Shown here: positions 1 through 10,600 of the stretch, in pieces | Numbering within the stretch: position 1 is the stretch's first letter | How the letters are laid out: every line of letters starts with the position of its first letter | Assembly: GCF_014839805.1 (NCBI RefSeq) | Contig: NC_051132.1 | Coordinates: 5,332,001-5,396,000, forward strand | Length of the DNA stretch: 64,000 nucleotides | Origin: Manduca sexta | Taxonomy: Eukaryota; Arthropoda; Insecta; Lepidoptera; Sphingidae | Reading direction: 5' to 3' | Made by a program: the position numbers and the translations under genes | The notes under the pieces: generated by a model | Told to the model about the DNA's origin: nothing | Seen by the model: the letters and a program-made list of their open reading frames with translations, nothing else | The model's database searches: none

Positions 1-81
1 TACTTGCCAATACTTGTTTAGTTACCCAGATTAAAAGGTGAAACAAAATGTATGAAAATGGACCTTGAGGTATCGCCTTAA
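1..81. repeat. Foldback MITE, cut by the window start
   Basis: These bases match the right half of the complete foldback element at 37770-38129 and end in the same gaggtatcgccTTAA terminus (TTAA at 78-81). Only this half lies in the window. Confidence 0.8.
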
Positions 82-2135
82 CAGTATTTTTTATTTATTA
101 GGGAAAACAAACAGTTACAACTTTAATTGAAAACAAACATAACGCTGAAATTTTCTAAAATACAAGTACGAAGAAGATGCTCAGAATAAACAATTTGGTG
201 GCACTTTTATTATGAAATTGATAAAACAATGATAACTAAATAACCAAAGTGAAGCTATAGTATACAAACATAAAGTTTAATTATTTTTTTCTATATGTAT
301 TATAAAATTCGAATTGATAGGTTCTACAAAAACTGCTAGCGCATCGTGCTGCTGGGGCCACCGCCTTAAACAAGTTACGTATTTTAGGTTGATACATTGC
401 ATTGAAAATGTATCATACACTAAGGTTCAATGAAACATTTGGAAAATATTTACAAAATAAAACGGTTTCCATTACTTACACTACTGTGTTAAATCCCTAA
501 TTTGTAACTAACATAGATGCTAATCTTTTAGTCTTGATTGAGTATTGGATTTGTTATTGTTTTAATTTAAGAAGAAAACAATAGAATTCTTTTTTCTAAT
601 GTTTAATTTTAGTTTAAAGCTCTTTTAGTCAAAAAACTATTTTAATTTTTTTCAGAATTTAACTGTTAATATTTCGACCTAATTAAATCACTTAAAAACT
701 AATTGTGGCAGAGAACACGTACAACTACATACAAACTTGAGTATCTTATGTTTGATTTTAATATAATTTTTATGTTCCTATTACTTAATAAAGAAAAATT
801 TGTAATATAACCTAGTCTCTTGCTTATCGTTTTTTTCATGGGAAGAAGTTTTTTTTAATCAGAATAATCAGTTTATTAGAATTCCATGGTTTATTTTCTT
901 TCATTCGCAATTCTTATTGCAGAAAAAGTATTTTTAAGTTTGAAGTTTTTACTACTACTAAATATTACAGAACTTTAAAATGTTGTAGCAAACTTGTTCT
1001 AATCAATACGAATATATTTTTATCACAAATTCACATTAACAATATTACATTAACTACGTAAGTTGAATATAGGACACTAGATAAAAAATGTTAAAGAATA
1101 TAAGAGGTGACAAGGTCATTGAACAAAAAGTCGAACTACTTTAATGAAACATAATTCGGTCTACGTAATGCCTTGCAGATGTTCTATATTTGGAACTACT
1201 TTATTCCTGTATTTGTCGAAATTGTTAGTTCATTGTAAATTGATACTAAAATATCAATATATATATATATATATACAGTACGTTTTGAGTATTTTTAATA
1301 TCTACATATGTATGACATTGTCAAAATCACCGGTGTAACGGTAGAGCTATGAACCTAAATGAAGATGTTTAGTCATTCTCAATAACCTCTAGAATGTTCT
1401 AAAGAAATACACAAACTAACTCCAAGTAATATAAAAACTCGCCACAATAGGATAAACTCAACGCAAAACATCAGTACGCAATGAAATAATATTGCTAAGT
1501 TTTAACTTATTGTATTAATAACAAATAATTTTATTAGAAAAGATAGTTCTAATAAATGCTTACTTATTATAACGAGTCGACATTGAGGCATGAGATATTT
1601 TTAGTAGAAGAAAAATATTAAATAAACGTCCAAGTTTACTTAACGAGTCCCTGGGTCCATAGTCTCTAGGTCTTTCAAACGATTACCCGTATGTTATTAT
1701 TAAAAACATAAACGTAATTATAACATACTTGGAACGGTGCTCAATATGGCGGTAGGTATCTTTTCTTCTCTATTAGCGGGTAGATATACTATAGACAAAT
1801 AGACGTAATGCTCTTTGAGAAAATTTAGTTTAGAAATCATCTTTATTCCGAACAAATAAACATACTTATCGTTTACCGTTTTATAGAGTTCACATTGTTA
1901 CAGCCAATTTCAAACACCGAAAATCGTCAGTCCTCACAATACCGCACCGTTATTGATAGCATAAAACGGTATGTAGCAGTTATTACAACGGTCATGTGCT
2001 TAACAATAACGTGCGATCATTATTTTGATGACATAATCGTCACCATGTCGGCAATGCGTTGGTAAATGTTTACATTGCTGACTTAAATGGCGTTGCAGAT
2101 CAAATTAATATTTTTAGTTTAGCTTTATATGCTAT
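82..2135. other. AT-rich non-coding stretch
   Basis: No exon, RNA gene or named repeat is recognised. A short AT dinucleotide run lies near 1257-1276. The 64-codon open frame at 1144-1338 is low-complexity and has no recognisable domain. The whole stretch is duplicated, inverted, at about 35720-37769. Confidence 0.6.
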
Positions 2136-2372
2136 GGGTTTATAAGGCGAATGTGGATGGTAGAGCCAGTAGGGGTCGACTGCACCGAAGCTTCGAATGT
2201 CAGATATCTGACATTCTTAGTAAAGGCCAGGTCAAAAGTACCCGGAACCGGTGGGATGCATGAAAAGATGTATGAGTGTGGAGGAAGCGCGAGAAGTATG
2301 CCAAAATCGTGCAAAGTGGCAATCCATTGTCTCTGCCTACTCCTATGGGATGGAGGCGTGATACTATGATAT
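2136..2372 (+). mobile_element. 3' end of a non-LTR retrotransposon (RTE-like tail)
   Basis: From about 2260 one frame reads EEAREVCQNRAKWQSIVSAY and ends at a TGA near 2360. A basic 'AxxRxxW' ending of this kind is typical of the C-terminus of RTE-type LINE proteins. The following ctctgcctactcctatggga is a LINE/SINE 3' tail motif related to the 'ccccttcggggataaa' tails elsewhere in the window. No reverse transcriptase core remains, so this is a 5'-truncated fossil. The RTE assignment is an inference from the short C-terminus. Confidence 0.45.
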
Positions 2373-2823
2373 GTATGTGAATAGAATTCATAAAATAGTG
2401 GGCATATAGTCAACAATAATGTTGATGTATTTACTATTCTTAACATTTTCTTCTACAATAGGGTATTTTACTGCGAATTTATTACTTACTAGCTTTTGCC
2501 CGCGGCTCCGCCCGCGTTATAAAGTTTTTCAGGCTAAAGTTTTCAGTTATAAAAGTAGTAGTTTCCCGGGAGCCTATGTTCTTCCCAGGGTCTCAAACTG
2601 TCTCCATACCAAATTTCATCTTAATACGTTGGGTAGTTTTTGAGTTTAACACGTTCAGGCAGACAGATGCAGCGGGGGACTTTGTTTTATAACATATTTT
2701 TTAGAACTTTTTAAGAGGAACAATCCCGTCATACATCATTGTTGCATAACTTTAACCGTTTACGCAGCGCACGCAACGGAAGCTCTCAAAACTAATAATT
2801 TTTTCTCGATTTGCAACATGTTT

Positions 2824-3562
2824 CATTACTGTTCCGCTCCTATTGGTCATAGCGTGATGATATATAGTCTATAGCACTCTAGGAACAAAGGGCTATCCAA
2901 CACAAAAAAGATTTTTTCAGTTCGGACCGGTAGTTCCTGAGATAAGCCATTACTGCTTCGCTCCTATTGGTCATAGCGTGATGATATATAGTCTATAGCA
3001 CTCTAGGAACAAAGGGCTATCCAACACAAAAAGATTTTTTCAGTTCAAACCGGTAGTTCCTGAGATAAGCCATTACTGCTTCGCTCCTATTGGTCATAGC
3101 GTGATGATATATAGTCTATAGCACTCTAGGAACAAAGGGCTATCCAACACAAAAAGATTTTTTCAGTTCAAACCGGTAGTTCCTGAGATAAGACATTACT
3201 GCTCCGCTCCTATTGGTCATAGCGTGATGATATATAACTTTGAGCACTCCACAAACAAAGGACTATTCAACACAAAAAGAATTTTTCAGTTTGAATCGGT
3301 AGTTTCTGAGATTAGCCATTACTGCTCCGCTCTTATTGGGTATAGCGTGATGATATATAGCCTATAGCACTCCACGAACAAAAGGCTATCCAACGCAAAA
3401 ATATTTTTTCTGTTGGGACCGGTAGTTCCTGAGATAAGACATTACTGCTCCGCTCCTATTGGGTATAGCGTGATGATATATAGCCTATAGCACTCCACGA
3501 ACAAAGGGCTATCCAACGCAAAAAGAATTTTTCAGTTTGGACCGGTAGTTCCTGAGATTAGC
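2824..3562 (-). repeat. Tandem array, six units of about 123 bp
   Basis: The word cattactg recurs at 2824, 2948, 3071, 3194, 3317 and 3440. Each unit carries 'cgctcctattgg', 'agcgtgatgatatata' and 'accggtagttcctgagat'. Units 2 and 3 are almost identical, while units 4-6 carry more substitutions (for example tattgggtatag). The unit is the normal single-copy interior of this Helitron-like family (compare 13545-13680), so the array arose by expansion inside the element. Confidence 0.92.
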
Positions 3563-3566
3563 GCGT

Positions 3567-3604
3567 TCAAACAAACAAACAAACAAACAAACAAACAAAC
3601 AAAC
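3567..3604. repeat. (CAAA)n microsatellite
   Basis: About nine CAAA units end the tandem array. In the element's orientation this is gtttgtttg, a motif that other copies of the family carry only two or three times (for example at 13546 and 63868). Confidence 0.95.
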
Positions 3605-4137
3605 TCTTCAGCTTTATATAATAGTATAGATTCTATAAGTAACGGCAAATAATAAGAACAAGGAGCTCTTTTGTGAAAGGAGTAATAAAATAATTTAAAA
3701 AATGAAGCGACAATTTATATTTTAAATATTGCAATGGGCAAGGATGGGAATGGAAATGGGCGCGTAGGAGGCTAATGGTTTCATCTCTTTCTTTCGCGCG
3801 TATCGTAATTACTCGTGACGTCATAAAGATATTATTGCGTTTTTCCAGCTTGACATCTAGCCCTTCCATAACCTTTCAAAGTCTTTTTTTGTTGTTTTAT
3901 AAAAGAATTTGATGATGCGTTTTATGTTAGATTTTAATGATTTATTTATGTAATTAATAAATATTTATATGAGTAAAATAATCTTGCTTATTGTTTTTTG
4001 CATGAGAAGTAATAAATAATTCTGTCTTTTTTGTGTTAGATATGTCCTTTTTTACCTATTTTTATTAAAAAAGAAATATTATTGTCAATGGTGCCAGTCA
4101 GTCTGCCAGATTTTATCAAACAAAATAAGAGAAAATT

Positions 4138-4516
4138 GTTTTACCAAGAATTATATTAAAATATTAATGCTGCAGACAGACTGGCCTTGTATCTATACAC
4201 ACAGTTTACATTAATTATGTACAGAATTTTATTATAAATATTGTGTTGATTATAATAAAATAGTAGCTTTTTCTCGCTGCTTCGCCTGCGTGATAAAAGT
4301 GCTCGCGCCGTCGCCTACCTCATGGAGTGTTTCCGGAAAAAAGTGCCGCTATATATTTTGCGGGAATAAAAAGTAGTATGTGTCTTTCCCATGCTCTCAA
4401 GCTATCTCCTTGTCAAATTTCTTCGTTCTTCATGACTTTGTTTTAAATAATATTATGTAAAGAAGGAAGGATATTATTATTTTACTCTTAAGTAAAGTAG
4501 TAGTACGGAACGACTA
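4138..4516. other. 379-bp segment absent from the inverted copy
   Basis: The mirror copy near 33728 joins the sequences on either side of this segment directly. The segment includes a degraded Helitron-like piece (about 4262-4440, with gcttcgcctgcgtgataaaa). The junction falls in short AT-rich sequence with no clear target duplication, so I cannot tell insertion here from deletion there. Confidence 0.75.
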
Positions 4517-4690
4517 CCACGCTGAGGTCCTGGATTCGAATCCCAGTTCGGACAAGATGTTATTCTAGTTAGTGCGTCCATGGCGAAAGGTTCGGCCCTA
4601 TCATATGAACGGAATACCCATTGCAAATAGTGGGTGCACTGGTTACACATCTGCCTACCCCCTCGGGTATAAAATACGTGTGTCTATGTG
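4517..4690 (+). repeat. tRNA-derived SINE fragment (family 1)
   Basis: The fragment has a B-box-like ggattcgaatcc followed by the family body and a 3' tail (ctaccccctcgggtataaaa). The A-box end is missing. In the mirror copy the head is truncated at the same place by the 379-bp indel. Confidence 0.7.
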
Positions 4691-5117
4691 TGTATATTCT
4701 ACTCTTCTTACAAATAAGTCGTTGAATACAGCTATGAAATATCATTGAGGCTTACTAAGTGTCCTTTATCAACACAATAGTGAAAACTCTAATTCCCAAA
4801 CAGCCAAATACACTCTGAAATCACTACTACTTGTAACAAACATCTTTGCAAACTTTCGTATTTATAATATCAGTAGGATAATCCGTTAGAGGCTTTGAGT
4901 GTTTTCAATAATTAAATTTTCATAAACTTTAACCAACTGTTGGTAAAGTTATTTATAGATTGGGATCACAGTGTTAATGGATAAAGTAGATTTACTCGCA
5001 CTTGTGATGAAAAGGCGCGTGTATTTTTGGCAAATATTAGTTATTGTTAAAAATAACATGGATTTAACGTTGATTTTAATAATAACATTGGTGTAGGAAA
5101 TTTATTTAGAGTAGCTA

Positions 5118-5395
5118 CATTTACTGCTAGTAGATCTATCATATGTGAGAGTCCACTTGGGTAGGTACCACCACAATGTTTATTTCTGCCGCCAAGCAGC
5201 AGTGTGTAGTCACTGTTGTATTCCGGTTTGAAGGACATTGTAGGTAGTGTAACTACTGGACATAGACTTAACATCTAATGTCTCAGGATGGCGAGCGCGG
5301 TGGAATTGTATGGTGTTTCTACTATTTATGGACAGTTGTATCGCTTACCATCAGCCGAACGGCAAGCTCGTCTCGTCATTCAAAGCAATAAAATT
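5118..5395 (-). repeat. Interspersed repeat, family 4
   Basis: Read on the minus strand it contains ttgctttgaatgacgagac, the word ggcggcagaaataaacattg and ggtggtacctaccc. Related copies lie at 17880-18200 and, partially, at 27180-27250. It is a non-coding dispersed repeat whose class I cannot assign. The 75-codon open frame at 5047-5274 lies inside it and is not a gene. Confidence 0.7.
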
Positions 5396-5465
5396 ATATA
5401 TAGGAGCTAACGTTATGTAAATGGGATAGACTGCGCGATCTGGTTGTAGGAAATTAATTTATTAA

Positions 5466-5508
5466 CAGATTCGTTGATATTTATGTATACTATAAATATC
5501 AACGAATT
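5466..5508. repeat. Perfect small hairpin
   Basis: The arms attcgttgatattta and its reverse complement flank a short tgtatacta loop, giving about 15 paired bases. It lies about 50 bp from the hairpin at 5559-5606 and is conserved in the mirror copy at about 32736-32778. Confidence 0.85.
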
Positions 5509-5558
5509 ATTAATTTCCAGCTTATGTGTTTTTTTATATTTCAATAATGAGACGAACA

Positions 5559-5606
5559 AGACGCTCACCTGATAGTAACGTGTCGTTACTATGAGGTGAG
5601 CGTCTG
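5559..5606. repeat. 22-bp stem hairpin
   Basis: The arms agacgctcacctgatagtaa and ttactatgaggtgagcgtct pair with one mismatch around a cgtgtcg loop. No T-run follows and the context is eukaryotic, so this is not a bacterial-type terminator. It is more likely a tiny foldback element or the core of one. Confidence 0.85.
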
Positions 5607-5624
5607 CTTTAAAACAATAGTAAT

Positions 5625-5960
5625 ATCACTTACATTTTGATTTTTAAAACAACCTGGCATTGCACTAAGTTTTGACAAGTACACAGTCACACACACACAC
5701 ACACACGCATACATGATACAGATATGCCGTCTTTTATCCACGAAGAGGTGAAGATGCAATTAGGGCATCCAATTTTCATAATTTCTGCCTCTAAACAATA
5801 GAATACACTTCCATTTTTGATTTTTAAAACAGCTTGGCATTATACTAAATTTTGACAGGTACATATACATATAGTCACACTCACACGCACACATGATACA
5901 TATATGACGTCTTTTTATCCCCCGAAGAGGCAGAGATCCTGAGGGCAACTAATTTTCATA
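5625..5960 (-). repeat. Two tandem copies of a SINE tail
   Basis: Two units of about 175 bp each hold, on the minus strand, a tail like cctcttcggggataaaag, a CA/GT-rich tract, and 'tttagtataatgccaagctg' or its variant. The 62-codon frame at 5760-5948 is a shadow of this repeat. Confidence 0.7.
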
Positions 5961-6234
5961 ATGTGTGTTCCATGAGGTAATGGAGGCCGGTCGATTGCCT
6001 ATAGTTTTGAGACATCTAATCCTCATTGCCTATTAATTAAATTGGCATGACGTAGAAAACAACACAAAGATTTGTATGAAGATGTCGCAATAATGGACAA
6101 TGTGTGTTTTGCACTCGCTTTTTTATTTACAAATCTTTGTGACGTGTTTTGATAAAACCTTTGTTTATTTTGGTGACGATCTGGCACTGTTTCGCTGCAG
6201 TGAAATTGAGTAAAAAAGTCTAATATAACATAGC

Positions 6235-6450
6235 GTCATGCCTTTTACCCTTTTCCGATAGACAAACGTATAACATATGCACATTTCGCTGCGTATAGTA
6301 AGTCCCAATTACTGGGCAAAACTCCAAAATACAAGCTGATACTAGGCCTAAAAACCAATATAACTTTTTTGACCCGGGATTCGAACTTGAATCCACAAGT
6401 CGCTAAGACCGCTAGCGCAACTACACCGACGAGGCAGTTTATATTATCGA
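6235..6450 (-). repeat. tRNA-derived SINE (family 1 relative), divergent
   Basis: On the minus strand it opens with actgcctcgtcggtgtagtt and carries a B-box-like gttcgaatccgggtc. The body ends near a cgttatgttatatta tail. The mirror copy is at 31808-32025. It is too degraded to be a real tRNA gene. Confidence 0.65.
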
Positions 6451-6599
6451 TCGGTCAATTCCATTTACCTTAATAACTTTAGTTTTTGTTCTTCATAATA
6501 ATTATAATAACCTGCCAATTTTATATTAAGTAGCGGGTATAGGTGTTGTAAAAACAACAATATGAGTTTTAACGTCGAATGTGTTAAGTTTATTGGAAC

Positions 6600-6860
6600 A
6601 CGTAACGTTGCCCGCGGCTTTTCCAGGCTTGAAAAGCCTTTCCCGGTACAAAAATCCCTAGAACACTAACGATTTGTAGCAATTAGCACCAGCTCTATTT
6701 ACTAAAAAAAAAACATATTATTCGGAAGTAAATTATCGGGATAAATATAGCCTATGTTTTAAACCAGGACTTGGTTTACATGGGTGCCAAATTTCATTGA
6801 AATCCGTTCAACTATTTCTGCGTTTACATCTTACAAACATTAAAATAATCTTGCGCATTT
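6600..6860 (-). repeat. Helitron-like or LINE-tail remnant
   Basis: The stretch begins with gcccgcggcttttccaggc and continues with the widespread lepidopteran block around 'atttcattgaaatccgttca'. Related material lies at 16835-17190. Ends cannot be set precisely. Confidence 0.45.
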
Positions 6861-7509
6861 ATGTTAGTAAGATAAGATAAAATAATGAAGTAATTTAGTG
6901 TTTTTTTTTTCATTACGTTTGTAGATTGTAAAATTATTTTAAATCAAATATTAATTATAATGATAGAATATTAATTTCATCTTATGAAAAAAAACTTAAG
7001 GTCACTTCGAACATTAAAAGAATAAAATAAAATGTAGGTACTAAAAGGAACGAGTCGTTTTAAAATTTTGATTATGAATTGCCTCAAGAAACTCAACTAA
7101 TCGATTTAGTATGTAATATATAGATAAGATATAATTAAATGTTATGAAAAATTGAACATTCTTGTAAAAAAATTGATGTTAGGATAAAAACTACAATTTT
7201 ATGCAACAAAAAAAATATAAGAATCACTGGAAATAATTGACTTTAAATAAATAACTATTCTAAATAAACAGACTTAAGTGGCAAAAACACCTTGAATTTA
7301 TATTTAATCTTGTCAAACTGCTAAACTCATATGCTGGCGGAAGCAATACACCCAAACTGAACAATATAAGAATGTTACATCTGACGGCTATAGCCCCTTT
7401 TTATTTGACTTTTAAATAGATTTTTTTAAAATCTTTATTTAAGGTGCTTACTTTTATTTTTACAATGTTGCTCTATGCGAACGCTTTTATACGTGTGTAG
7501 AGTTTATCA

Positions 7510-7695
7510 ACTATAGTTCGCTTTAACAGGGCACCAACATTCCTGAGAAATCGCCCTAAGACTTTCGAAGGTACGTGAAGTCTACCAATCCGCACTAGGC
7601 CAGCGTGGTGGAATCAGAACTAAACACTCTCAGTAGTAGAGGAGGCGCGTGCTGTACAGATTCGTTTATAATACAGGGCTGATATAATTATAAAC
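7510..7695 (+). repeat. SINE family 2, 5'-truncated
   Basis: It contains gtgaagtctaccaatccgca, ctaggccagcgtggtgg, ctcagtagtagaggaggc and a taatacagggctgata tail, matching the complete copy at 42933-43274. The tRNA-like head is absent. Confidence 0.8.
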
Positions 7696-7699
7696 ACTA

Positions 7700-10600
7700 A
7701 GGTTTGGTTAACTACGCTAGTTAACTGTAGGTTGGAATACTTCACGTTATATCAAAAGAAACCGTTGCGTATTCCAGAATCAGTGGACAAACGCGTTACT
7801 AAAATCGTTTTCACTAACGTAATGTAGAGGAACATATCCTAGTGGCAAACTTATCGTCTGGATACGTCGTTCTCATAGATTTTTTATTTTCTGTTTGCGT
7901 TATCGTTTGTAGAAAGGGATCTTGGCTTCGGCCTCATGATCGTACAAAAGAGTTAACTCTAATTGGTCTGCATGCTGTAACTTTTTTTTTCATATTAGTT
8001 TTTAAAGGTTTATTACACATTTTTGCAATTAATCCTTCGCTAGAAACATTTAATTAAAGTTTACCAAGAATAAGAGATTTAATAAAAGACTCTTCCATTT
8101 TTAAAAAGCGAGCGAATATTTTTTTCAAATTCTCGAACTCCCAAGTATTATTCCGTAACGTTTCCTTTGTGAAACTGTTTTCAACATAATCATAAATATC
8201 TATTAATTTAATTTATCGCACCATATTTTATAGATGGGATCGATGAATCATTGTAGTATAAATCTTAATGAAATATTAAAAAGCGTAGGTAATGCAATAA
8301 ATATCCGATTGAATAAACAAGAATTCTTTTCTTAATAATATGATGAATGTAGTATGTTTATATTCGATATGTGATACAGGAAATCCGTAAAATACAAGAA
8401 TGATATTAGTTTCCTCTATGAAACAACAAAGAAAAGAAAGATAATATCTCTGGTATCATCTAAAACAAACAATTCTCAAACACACACACACACACATCAC
8501 TCATGTGAAAAGTTTATATAATGTACATATTTTTATTCAAACACTAAATTCATTCTTTAGTATTTTAGATTTACGTAAGTAGTTGTTGTTATAACTAATG
8601 ATAAAAATTAATTCGCATCATTTAATGTAGATAGTGACTACTATTAGCGAATAAAGCCTCTATTGTAGAGTTTTATTTCTGAATCGGAACACAATCGAAG
8701 TAGAATGTTGCACGATAATGTCTACAGTAAGCGAAAGCCAGGCGAGCGCTTTAAAAGGAGAAAAAGAGTTAAGAATTAAACGATTTCCTCAAATTTCAAG
8801 TATTATTAATGAGAGAATTTTATATTTAGAAATATTACACCATGGGCGGGTTTCCTTAACATAAAAACCGAAAATATTGATAAGAATATTCCGAATATCT
8901 TATTGAAAAGATGTTTAAGCCCTTAGTAACGTGTTAAATTTTTTTATATCATCATTTTGAATACAGTGTGTAAAATTTATCAATCATCTACACTTATATA
9001 TAAATTTAAATAAAGATTATAACCACTACATTAAATGACGACGGACAGTGAGTTTGTAGCGTTAAAATCAAATAATAATATTACTATCGATGATCTTCAG
9101 TTAGTTAACTGTAGATCGTCGACACCTATATACAACAGTCGCGAAGAGTGATATTTTCCGGAAAGGAACCCGAATCGACATATTGGTACTAATGATATGC
9201 ATGAGTGCGTTTTGCGAATCGTAATGATAATTAGATTTTACATAAATTATGAAAGAGAAGCCGATACGAATTTGGTTCTATGGACCATTCACCATATACA
9301 AGTAACGGAATTAATATAATATGTACATATATGTGAACAATTCTTACGCGTTACGCACTACGAAGCTACGTCAAAGGGACTCGATTTACTTTTGTTGGCG
9401 AGCACGCGTTAATGTGATTGTCATCTGCTTAGTAAATTTCTAAGTAATGTCTACTCTAATGTTTCTATGTGGAAGAAAGTATGACGATTTGTTTGCCATT
9501 GTTTTTCCTATAGTAATTAGGGAATTTGTTGATATTGATTTGTCCGACATTGTGATCTTCTTTTAAAATTTTTAAAAGTAGGATAATATTTTTTATAATC
9601 GATAATCCTAATATAAAAATGTTAGGAAAACAGGTCTACAAGAGGTCTTGCAATTGATTAGCATAGAATTGGCGATGGGTTTATACTATAACCAGATTCC
9701 TATCGGCTTCCTTGTATGTAGAATCTAATATCATTAGAACGATTTGTAGACCACATTTATGCATAATACCTATGCCTTGTGTCGGGAACCCTTTCGGTTA
9801 TTGCACCTTTCGCCACTGTAGCATACGATGCCTTTTCTGAGTGAAGAACGGAAATTATTTCATATTTGATAACGATGTACGATTAGAGGCAAATCGTAAT
9901 AAATAAATTATTGTCCTTGGTAATACTACGTATTTAATATTAAGTTGAAAAATATAGTATTGCTTCTTATAAGGGATTATAGCACTATGGCGTATCATGA
10001 GAAAATAGAAGGAAGTAATACATCGCTGGGACATTTTAGGGGGAAAAAGTATGGTTAATACTTAAATAAGTAATAAAAATTATATTATATTTTAAAAGAA
10101 CATTTCTCTCTATTTTCTCGTTACACACACACCGCATTTGCACAAGTGTACTTATTTGTAAGTGCTTCGAGATGTTTGCTTTATGTGTAAATAGAGAATT
10201 AACACGGAAACACTCGTGTTCATAATATATTACGTGTAAATAATGTGACAAGTATTGTTCGTTTACTTTTGTTATGTATTTATTGAATATGAAATATATT
10301 GTGCTAATGGGGAACATTAATAGATACTTCTTATTAAATATTATATCACATCTTTCTATTGCCATGTCTCGATGTTGTCATTTAGATCTATAACATTTAA
10401 AGTTGGTAATACTTATTAATATTTAAAAAAAATACAATTATGATTACAATACTTACATTTTCTCAACGAATCGTCGCAATTAAGTCCAAAACAATTTGAA
10501 TTATGTTCTTATACACTATATTATTCCATATGCACTTACACCAACCTATACAATGATACTTAAAGTACAAATCTTATCATTGTCGATTTTTTATATTTTA

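Larger units (their letters stand above)
2489..3630 (-). mobile_element. Non-autonomous Helitron-like element with internal tandem array
   Basis: Read on the minus strand, the element starts with TC (3630-3629, tctatactattatataaag) and ends with a GC-rich hairpin (gcgggcggagccgcgggc) followed by aaaagCTAG at 2492-2489. The flanking bases on that strand are A before TC and T after CTAG. This is the rolling-circle Helitron signature: insertion between A and T, no target duplication, and a 3' hairpin about 10 nt before CTRR. There is no Rep/helicase coding. The middle is expanded by a 123-bp tandem array, and the part nearest CTAG resembles a different subfamily, so the element may be a composite. 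Confidence 0.7.
1..6523 (+). repeat. Left arm of a large inverted duplication
   Basis: This stretch reappears in reverse complement at 31725-37850. Paired landmarks have nearly constant coordinate sums: about 37857 from 1 to 3870, and about 38241 beyond 4520. The step of about 379 comes from one indel near 4138-4516. Small open frames, microsatellites and hairpins are preserved base for base in the mirror copy, so the copies are very young or allelic. The arm probably continues upstream of the window, because position 1 falls inside a foldback MITE that is complete in the other copy. The mirror copy starts at the first base after an N gap, so its inner edge is a contig end rather than a biological breakpoint. 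Confidence 0.93.

Noticed and set aside
3633..3869. 78-codon minus-strand frame, duplicated at 33993-34229, as a gene
   Set aside because: It is conserved only because the whole arm is duplicated. There is no domain, splice context or codon bias, and it borders a Helitron-like end.
5559..5606. Rho-independent terminator
   Set aside because: The stem is strong, but there is no T-run, no upstream gene and the genome is eukaryotic.
10036..10365. 109-codon minus-strand frame as a gene
   Set aside because: Composition follows the surrounding AT-rich DNA, with no domain and no second exon evident.
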